This document shows, one piece after another, positions 1 to 5,006 of a DNA stretch of 6,888 bases. The notes under the pieces were generated by a model. It ran no database searches and was not told the origin of the DNA. It worked only from the letters and a program-made list of their open reading frames with translations. The position numbers and the translations under genes are program-made. The stretch comes from an uncultured Lachnospiraceae bacterium (lineage in GTDB: Bacteria > Bacillota > Clostridia > Lachnospirales > Lachnospiraceae), in contig CAOJQZ010000101.1 of assembly GCA_948441955.1 (NCBI GenBank), positions 1 through 6,888 of the forward strand, read 5' to 3'. The first letter of the stretch is position 1. The number at the start of each line of letters is the position of its first letter.

Positions 1-23
1 CTTAATAACGTCAGCGGCATCAT
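1..23 (-). CDS. feoA: 5' end of a probable feoA gene (truncated by window edge)
   Basis: Seven complete codons are visible (MMPLTLL, then AG of an Arg or Ser codon) before the window ends. FeoA is a small cytoplasmic SH3-like protein that works with the FeoB Fe(II) permease. Many clostridial FeoA proteins, as I recall them, begin with a Met-Met-Pro-Leu-Thr type N-terminus. The identification leans mostly on context: a perfect promoter overlapped and flanked by Fur-like boxes lies immediately upstream, and a strong Shine-Dalgarno run precedes the start. Two adjacent ATG codons are possible starts (21-23 and 18-20). The second has the better spacing (7 nt) from GGAGG, the first only 4 nt. The protein evidence is very short, so another iron-regulated gene cannot be excluded; if the call is right, feoB should follow just outside the window. 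Confidence 0.55.
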
Positions 24-26
24 AAT

Positions 27-33
27 CCCTCCC
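27..33 (-). promoter_or_regulatory. Strong Shine-Dalgarno site of the probable feoA gene
   Basis: On the minus strand the sequence reads GGGAGGG followed by ATTATGATG. The purine run matches the 16S anti-SD core well. It lies 4 nt (from GGAGG) before the first ATG and 7 nt before the second, so it makes either codon a credible start and slightly favours the second. Confidence 0.75.
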
Positions 34-74
34 TCTTTGTTTTTTCTTCTAAATCATAGGCGCCTCTATATTAT

Positions 75-89
75 TGATATTAATTATCA
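75..89 (-). promoter_or_regulatory. Fur-like operator, downstream box
   Basis: On the minus strand the 15-mer is TGATAATTAATATCA. Against the 7-1-7 Fur consensus TGATAATNATTATCA it matches 13 of 14 defined positions. It lies at about +7 to +21 relative to the predicted transcription start near 95, where a bound repressor would block initial transcription. The outer TGA/TCA triplets favour Fur over the related PerR box, which has TTA/TAA there. Confidence 0.7.
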
Positions 90-101
90 ATTGCATTAAT
101 G

Positions 102-130
102 ATTATATTACAATTGAGAATAATTGTCAA
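102..130 (-). promoter_or_regulatory. Consensus sigma-70/sigma-A promoter for the probable feo operon
   Basis: On the minus strand the -35 element TTGACA (125-130) and the -10 element TATAAT (102-107) both match consensus exactly and are separated by 17 bp, the optimal spacing. The predicted start of transcription is near 95, giving a leader of about 72 nt before the first ATG at 23. Such a strong promoter needs tight repression, in keeping with a Fur-like box over the -35/spacer (115-129) and two more on either side (75-89, 140-154). Only an 8-bp palindrome, AGGCGCCT (58-65), stands out in the leader; I see no riboswitch. Confidence 0.85.
115..129 (-). promoter_or_regulatory. Fur-like operator, core box overlapping the -35 element
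   Basis: The minus-strand 15-mer TGACAATTATTCTCA matches TGATAATNATTATCA at 12 of 14 defined positions; the two mismatches are symmetric-type changes, one in each half site. It covers five of the six bases of the -35 hexamer and ten bases of the spacer, so iron-loaded Fur bound here would exclude RNA polymerase. This is the operator most likely to be decisive. Confidence 0.72.
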
Positions 131-139
131 TAACATTAA

Positions 140-154
140 TGATAATTTTTCTCA
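140..154 (-). promoter_or_regulatory. Fur-like operator, upstream box
   Basis: The minus-strand 15-mer TGAGAAAAATTATCA has one perfect half site (ATTATCA) and one half with two mismatches, 12 of 14 overall. It is centred 25 bp upstream of the core box, at about -45 to -59 from the predicted start. It may extend Fur binding upstream cooperatively. It also lies only about 10 bp beyond the stop codon of the lysozyme gene. AT-richness makes a chance match more likely than for the other two boxes. Confidence 0.5.
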
Positions 155-164
155 ATAAGTTTAT

Positions 165-1175
165 CTATTCTTTAGACATAAACTCAATATTCAGGTCAAC
201 TCCTCCGGCGATTCCGTCTACCTGTCCGCTCTCGGAATACTGCCAGAAAATAAAATCATACGGCGTCTGCGGGGTACTCTCATAATCCGCATACCAAATC
301 GGATAGTCCTCCAGCTTTTCCATGTCGTATTCAAACGCCTCCCATACCAGATTGCTGTATATCATAGGCTCATATCCAGCCTCTTTGATTTTTTCACAAA
401 ATAAGACGGTATTCCTTGTAAACTGTTCTCCTGTTACATCATCCGTACGGGCTTCATCATCCCGGATTCGTTCCGGATCATATACAACTGGAAGCTCCAG
501 CTTATACTCTGCCAGATTATCCAGCACAAGCTGTACCTCCTCCATTGTTTCCTCCTCATTTACAGCCTGAGAAAACAGATAAACGCCTACATCTATATCC
601 GCTTTCTGCGCATTTACAATATTTGTATGGAATGCCTCGTCAACATGCAGAAGCCCCTTCGTTCCATATTCCCGATAACCAATCCGCAAAAATGCAAAAT
701 CATATCCTGCTGCCTTCACCCTCTGCCAGTCAATCTCTCCTTGATGAGCGGATACATCCACTCCCTTTCGTACCAAATATCGTTTATCACCTGTATATTG
801 TATCTCTCCTTCTGCATTTACTAAATACGACCAGTCATAATCATGAGACTTTATGTTAGGATTCACCTTCATCTCATGCTGCCTGCCCTGGGCATCAATG
901 AATTTAAGCTTTTCCCATTCTTTTTCTTCCGTTTTTACTTCCAATACATCCTCTTGTGAAGTGAATTCTGCCTCCTGCTCTTTTTTCTCCGACCCCTCCT
1001 GTTTTATCACGGCCTTTTCCTCTTTCACCCTCTTCATATGAATTCCGCCTGAAACACCAACAATTATAAGCGCCGCCGTAACAAAACATGCTGTCGTTAC
1101 GGCGGCTTCCTTTTTCGTTATCCTGTCCCCTCTCCTATCTGTTTTTCTATTTCTTCTGCTTCTTTTTTTCTCCAT
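165..1175 (-). CDS. Membrane-anchored GH25 family lysozyme (N-acetylmuramidase)
   Basis: The 336-aa protein is predicted to hydrolyse the beta-1,4 MurNAc-GlcNAc bond of peptidoglycan outside the membrane. Residues 1-24 are strongly basic (KKRSRRNRK...), followed by one hydrophobic segment at about 25-46, which suggests an uncleaved signal anchor with the enzyme facing outward. A Lys/Glu-rich linker (about 47-90) and a short pre-domain (about 91-136) precede the GH25 barrel (about 137-336). Visible GH25 hallmarks are GVDVS with D140, the central DPE motif with D233 and E235 (93 residues from D140, close to the family spacing), IWYADY (293-298), FWQYS (310-314) and the closing GGVDLN (D327). 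All expected acidic catalytic residues are present. The ATG at 1175 has AAAGGA 5 nt upstream. The gene sits 46 bp beyond the rpoC terminator with no convincing promoter of its own, and no GC-rich terminator follows. I assign no gene symbol. A role in wall remodelling is inferred, not shown. Confidence 0.9.
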   Translation of the reverse strand: MEKKRSRRNRKTDRRGDRITKKEAAVTTACFVTAALIIVGVSGGIHMKRVKEEKAVIKQEGSEKKEQEAEFTSQEDVLEVKTEEKEWEKLKFIDAQGRQHEMKVNPNIKSHDYDWSYLVNAEGEIQYTGDKRYLVRKGVDVSAHQGEIDWQRVKAAGYDFAFLRIGYREYGTKGLLHVDEAFHTNIVNAQKADIDVGVYLFSQAVNEEETMEEVQLVLDNLAEYKLELPVVYDPERIRDDEARTDDVTGEQFTRNTVLFCEKIKEAGYEPMIYSNLVWEAFEYDMEKLEDYPIWYADYESTPQTPYDFIFWQYSESGQVDGIAGGVDLNIEFMSKE

Positions 1176-1216
1176 AATTATCCTTTCTCTTTCTTGTAAT
1201 TAGAAAATTTTGCTAC

Positions 1217-1270
1217 AAAAATCGAGCTATAATAAAAGAAGGCACATAATCTCCTTTTACTATAGCTCGA
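1217..1270 (-). terminator. Intrinsic terminator of the rpoBC unit
   Basis: The arms at 1251-1270 (5' arm in the transcript) and 1222-1241 (3' arm) pair over 20 bp, with two G-U wobbles and no bulge, around a 9-nt loop (1242-1250). On the minus strand the 3' arm runs straight into TTTTT (1217-1221). The stem begins 13 nt after the rpoC stop codon. The GC content of the stem is modest except for a CGAGC base, but its length makes up for this. The opposite side of the stem lacks an A/T run of terminator type (CCCAG), so it should act in the rpoC direction only. Some read-through into the lysozyme gene is possible. Confidence 0.85.
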
Positions 1271-1283
1271 CTGGGTTTCTAAC

Positions 1284-4200
1284 TTATGATTCTATTTCCT
1301 CAAACTCTTCTTCTATAACGGAGTAATCCTCTGCTTCATCTGCACCGTATTCCTGAATGAGCTCCATGTCGTCCTCGAACTCGTCATATTCCTTAAGCTC
1401 CGGCTCTTCTTCCTCTATGACAATGTCGTCTTCCAGTTCGATTTCCCCGTCAATTTCAACATCGCGGTATTTTCTCATGCCGGTTCCCGCCGGTATATGC
1501 TTGCCGATAATGACATTTTCTTTCAGGCCCACAAGCGGATCTATCTTACCTTTAATGGCTGCTTCCGTCAGCACCTTTGTTGTCTCCTGGAAGGACGCTG
1601 CAGACAGGAAGGAATTTGTAGCAAGGGAAGCCTTGGTAATACCCAGCATAATCTGTTCGCCGATCGCCGGCTCTTTCCCATCTCTTTCTAATTCCTTATT
1701 CTTATCTTCAAATTCCAGAATATCTACATTCGTTCCCGGGAGGAATTCAGAGTCCCCGGCATCTTCAATACGAACCTTCTTAAGCATCTGCCGAACGATT
1801 ACTTCGATATGCTTATCATTAATGTCAACACCCTGGAGGCGGTATACTCTCTGTACCTCCTGAATCATATAATCCTGTACGGCACGCAGCCCCTTAATCT
1901 TCAGAATGTCGTGAGGATTTACACTTCCCTCTGTCAGCTCATCGCCGGCTTCAAGCTCGTCGCCGTCCTTGATCTTGATACGGGAACCATATGGGATCAG
2001 ATAGGCCTTTGATTCACCGGTCTCCTGATTGCTCACAATGACCTCTCGCTTTTTCTTGGTATCATTGATATTTGCAGTTCCTGCAAATTCAGTGATAATT
2101 GCAAGTCCCTTGGGCTTTCTTGCCTCAAAAAGCTCCTCCACACGCGGAAGACCCTGTGTAATATCATCGCCGGCCACACCGCCTGTATGGAAGGTACGCA
2201 TGGTAAGCTGGGTTCCCGGTTCGCCAATAGACTGTGCGGCAATAATTCCTACTGCCTCGCCCACCTGTACCGGCTCGCCGGTTGCCATATTTGCGCCGTA
2301 GCATTTTGCACAGATACCATCATGAGAGCGGCAGGTAAGGATGGTACGGATCTTAATCTTGGAAAGAGGCGCCCCATTTTCATCCACGCCCTTTTTAATA
2401 ATCAGCTCTGCACGTTTCGGTGTCACCATATGGTTTGCTTTCACAAGAATATTGCCCTCTTTATCTACAATATTCTCACAAAGATAACGTCCCGTAATAC
2501 GCTCCTGAAGGCTTTCAATCTCTTCCTTTCCGTCAGAAAAGGCACGTACATACATGCCCGGAATCTCTTCTCCCTTTTCCACACAGTCAACCTCGTGGAT
2601 GATCAGTTCCTGGGATACATCTACCAGACGCCTTGTCAGGTATCCGGAGTCTGCAGTACGAAGGGCGGTATCTGAAAGTCCCTTACGTGCTCCGTGGGCC
2701 GACATGAAGTATTCCAGTACGTCCAGACCCTCACGGAAGTTAGACTTAATTGGAAGCTCAATGGTACGTCCCGTTGTATCTGCCATAAGTCCGCGCATAC
2801 CTGCAAGCTGCTTAATCTGCTTATCAGAACCGCGGGCGCCGGAATCGGCCATCATGAAAATGTTATTATACTTGTCAAGTCCTTTAAGAAGTTTCTTTGT
2901 AAGGGCGTCGTCTGTTGCCTTCCAGGTCTCCACAACCTCTTTGTAACGCTCTTCCTCCGTAATAAGACCGCGTTTAAAGTTCTTTGTAATCTGATCCACC
3001 GTATCCTGTGCCTGTTTAATCATTTCAGGCTTCTCAGGCGGTACGGTCATATCAGAGATAGACACGGTCATGGCCGCCCTTGTAGAATATTTATACCCGA
3101 TAGATTTTACTGCATCCAGTACTTCTGCTGTCGCAGTAGAACCATGGGTGTTAATAACCTTTTCGAGAATCTGTTTCAGCTGCTTCTTTCCTACGTGGAA
3201 ATCTACCTCCGGAAGCAGCTCATTTCCTTCCACTTCACGATCAACAAATCCAAGATCCTGCGGAATAATTTCATTGAAAAGGAGACGTCCCAGAGTAGAC
3301 TCGATTGTACCGGTCTTCACACCCTTATCTGCCAGCCGCCTGGACACACGTACCTTGATGCGTGAATGGAGGGTGAGAGCCTCATTTTCATAGGCAAGAA
3401 TCGCTTCATTTACACTCTTGAACACCTTTCCCTCGCCAAGCGCTCCCGGCCTCTCCTGGGTCAGATAGTAGATACCAAGTACCATATCCTGAGAAGGTAC
3501 GGCAACCGGACCTCCGTCAGAGGGCTTCAGCAGGTTATTCGGTGACAGAAGAAGGAAACGGCACTCTGCCTGGGCCTCTACAGAAAGAGGAAGATGGACT
3601 GCCATCTGATCCCCGTCAAAGTCAGCATTATATGCAGTACATACGAGAGGATGAAGCTTAATAGCCTTGCCTTCTACAAGGATCGGTTCAAATGCCTGAA
3701 TACCAAGTCTGTGAAGCGTAGGGGCGCGGTTCAACATAACCGGATGCTCCTTTATAACCTCCTCAAGGACATCCCACACCTCCGGCTGAAGCCTTTCTAC
3801 CATCTTCTTGGCATTCTTAATATTATGCGCGGATCCGTTCTGCACAAGCTCCTTCATCACAAATGGTTTGAACAGCTCAATTGCCATCTCCTTTGGAAGA
3901 CCGCACTGGTAAATTTTAAGCTCGGGGCCTACCACAATAACAGAACGTCCGGAATAGTCCACACGCTTTCCTAACAAATTCTGACGAAAACGGCCGGATT
4001 TACCTTTCAACATATCAGACAGCGACTTAAGCGCTCTGTTGCCCGGCCCTGTTACCGGACGGCCGCGGCGGCCGTTGTCAATCAAGGCGTCTACCGCTTC
4101 CTGAAGCATTCTCTTTTCATTTCTTACGATAATGTCCGGTGCGCCCAGCTCAAGAAGGCGTTTCAGACGGTTATTTCTGTTAATAATCCTCCGATACAAA

Positions 4201-4991
4201 TCATTTAAGTCAGACGTAGCGAAACGGCCTCCGTCAAGCTGCACCATCGGACGAAGATCCGGCGGAATAACCGGAATGTTTGTCATAATCATCCACTCGG
4301 GCTTATTTCCCGACTCACGAAAGGCTTCAATAACCTCCAGACGCTTCACGATTCTTGCACGCTTTTGACCGGTAGCCCCTTTAAGGCCAGACTGCAACTC
4401 TTCATAATCTTTGTCAAGATCAATTGCCTCTAAAAGCTCCTGAATGGCCTCTGCTCCCATGCCCACACGGAAGCCGCTTCCCCAGGCCTCCAGCGCCTCC
4501 TGATATTCCTGCTCAGAAAGTACCTGCTTATACTGCAGATCTGTCTGTCCTCTGTCCAGTACAATGTAGGATGCAAAATACAGCACCTTTTCCAGCGTCC
4601 TCGGCGACAAATCAAGAATCAGACCCATACGGCTTGGGATTCCTTTAAAATACCAGATATGCGACACCGGCGCGGCGAGAGCAATATGTCCCATACGCTC
4701 GCGGCGCACACTTGACTTCGTAACCTCCACGCCGCATCTGTCACATACGACGCCCTTGTAACGTATCTTCTTATACTTACCGCAGTGACATTCCCAGTCC
4801 TTGCTCGGTCCAAAAATCCTCTCACAGAAAAGACCGTCCTTTTCCGGCTTTAAGGTTCTGTAATTAATGGTCTCCGGCTTGGTAACCTCGCCTCTTGACC
4901 ACTCAAGAATCTTATCGGGTGATGCCAAACCGATCTTGATTGCATCAAACGTCATTGGCTGATATGATTGTTCCCTATTATTTTCTGGCAT
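1284..4991 (-). CDS. rpoC: DNA-directed RNA polymerase subunit beta'
   Basis: This complete 1235-aa subunit forms the clamp and most of the active site of RNA polymerase. The N-terminal zinc site has C68, C70, C83 and C86. The switch-2 segment GKRVDYSGRS lies at 341-350. The catalytic NADFDGD motif (455-461) supplies D457, D459 and D461 for Mg2+. The F-loop region (about 713-735), bridge helix (about 770-795) and trigger loop (about 920-950, with M931, R932 and H935) follow. The second zinc site has C803, C887, C894 and C897. The trigger loop runs uninterrupted from FHTGG to LPRVEELFEARKPK, so the large SI3 insertion of gammaproteobacteria is absent, as usual in Firmicutes. Residues 1185-1235 form a strongly acidic tail (27 Asp/Glu in 51, one Lys). 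The ATG at 4991 has AGGAAGGGG-type SD sequence 7 nt upstream. It is co-transcribed with rpoB and followed by a terminator. No frameshift, intein or missing catalytic residue is seen. Confidence 0.99.
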   Translation of the reverse strand: MPENNREQSYQPMTFDAIKIGLASPDKILEWSRGEVTKPETINYRTLKPEKDGLFCERIFGPSKDWECHCGKYKKIRYKGVVCDRCGVEVTKSSVRRERMGHIALAAPVSHIWYFKGIPSRMGLILDLSPRTLEKVLYFASYIVLDRGQTDLQYKQVLSEQEYQEALEAWGSGFRVGMGAEAIQELLEAIDLDKDYEELQSGLKGATGQKRARIVKRLEVIEAFRESGNKPEWMIMTNIPVIPPDLRPMVQLDGGRFATSDLNDLYRRIINRNNRLKRLLELGAPDIIVRNEKRMLQEAVDALIDNGRRGRPVTGPGNRALKSLSDMLKGKSGRFRQNLLGKRVDYSGRSVIVVGPELKIYQCGLPKEMAIELFKPFVMKELVQNGSAHNIKNAKKMVERLQPEVWDVLEEVIKEHPVMLNRAPTLHRLGIQAFEPILVEGKAIKLHPLVCTAYNADFDGDQMAVHLPLSVEAQAECRFLLLSPNNLLKPSDGGPVAVPSQDMVLGIYYLTQERPGALGEGKVFKSVNEAILAYENEALTLHSRIKVRVSRRLADKGVKTGTIESTLGRLLFNEIIPQDLGFVDREVEGNELLPEVDFHVGKKQLKQILEKVINTHGSTATAEVLDAVKSIGYKYSTRAAMTVSISDMTVPPEKPEMIKQAQDTVDQITKNFKRGLITEEERYKEVVETWKATDDALTKKLLKGLDKYNNIFMMADSGARGSDKQIKQLAGMRGLMADTTGRTIELPIKSNFREGLDVLEYFMSAHGARKGLSDTALRTADSGYLTRRLVDVSQELIIHEVDCVEKGEEIPGMYVRAFSDGKEEIESLQERITGRYLCENIVDKEGNILVKANHMVTPKRAELIIKKGVDENGAPLSKIKIRTILTCRSHDGICAKCYGANMATGEPVQVGEAVGIIAAQSIGEPGTQLTMRTFHTGGVAGDDITQGLPRVEELFEARKPKGLAIITEFAGTANINDTKKKREVIVSNQETGESKAYLIPYGSRIKIKDGDELEAGDELTEGSVNPHDILKIKGLRAVQDYMIQEVQRVYRLQGVDINDKHIEVIVRQMLKKVRIEDAGDSEFLPGTNVDILEFEDKNKELERDGKEPAIGEQIMLGITKASLATNSFLSAASFQETTKVLTEAAIKGKIDPLVGLKENVIIGKHIPAGTGMRKYRDVEIDGEIELEDDIVIEEEEPELKEYDEFEDDMELIQEYGADEAEDYSVIEEEFEEIES

Positions 4992-4998
4992 ACTGGCA

Positions 4999-5006
4999 CC
5001 CCTTCC
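4999..5006 (-). promoter_or_regulatory. rpoC ribosome-binding site overlapping the rpoB stop codon
   Basis: The minus strand reads TAGGAAGGGG then 7 nt then ATG, so the final G of the rpoB TAG stop is the first base of the SD run GGAAGGGG. This arrangement suggests translational coupling, with ribosomes finishing beta positioned to start beta', and helps keep the two subunits in equal amounts. It also fixes the rpoC start. Confidence 0.8.

Larger units (their letters stand above)
75..149. repeat. Imperfect 40-bp tandem duplication of the operator region
   Basis: Bases 75-109 and 115-149 align without gaps at an offset of 40 bp, with 28 of 35 positions identical by my count. The best-conserved core is CATTAATGAT, at 94-103 and 134-143. 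The duplication places one Fur-like box at the same point of each unit (75-89 and 115-129), so a repressor site and its flank appear to have been copied. The promoter -10 falls inside the left unit, while the corresponding part of the right unit has lost or never had a TATAAT. Low sequence complexity inflates the similarity somewhat. Confidence 0.55.

Noticed and set aside
49..57. Minimal upstream frame ATG-ATT-TAG in the feo leader, with an AGAGG-like sequence 5 nt before it
   Set aside because: A two-codon frame in AT-rich leader is expected by chance, and the SD match is weak. There is no sign of an attenuator hairpin after it.
75..154. PerR boxes instead of Fur boxes
   Set aside because: The outer triplets of all three sites are TGA...TCA, which match Fur; the PerR consensus has TTA...TAA at those positions.
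113..156. Inverted repeat 113-120 / 149-156 as a terminator for the GH25 gene
   Set aside because: The 8-bp arms are AT-rich, the loop is 28 nt, and no T-run follows. The symmetry is explained by the half sites of the Fur-like boxes.
1163..1169. Run of seven A residues (coding strand) near the GH25 start as a phase-variation tract
   Set aside because: Seven A residues encoding Lys-Lys-Arg are common in AT-rich genomes and short for slippage-based switching; the frame is intact here.
1176..1283. A separate promoter for the GH25 gene
   Set aside because: Candidate hexamers (TTGTAG as -35, TATTAT as -10) have no properly spaced partner, so I did not list a promoter.
1357..1863. Plus-strand open frame of 168 codons, very Ser-rich
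   Set aside because: It is antisense to the 3' end of rpoC. The Ser run is simply the reverse complement of the GAA/GAT-rich codons of the acidic tail, and there is no supporting RBS or domain.
2694..3365. Plus-strand open frame of 223 codons
   Set aside because: It lies wholly antisense to conserved rpoC coding sequence, has no recognisable domain, and its composition looks like a shadow frame.
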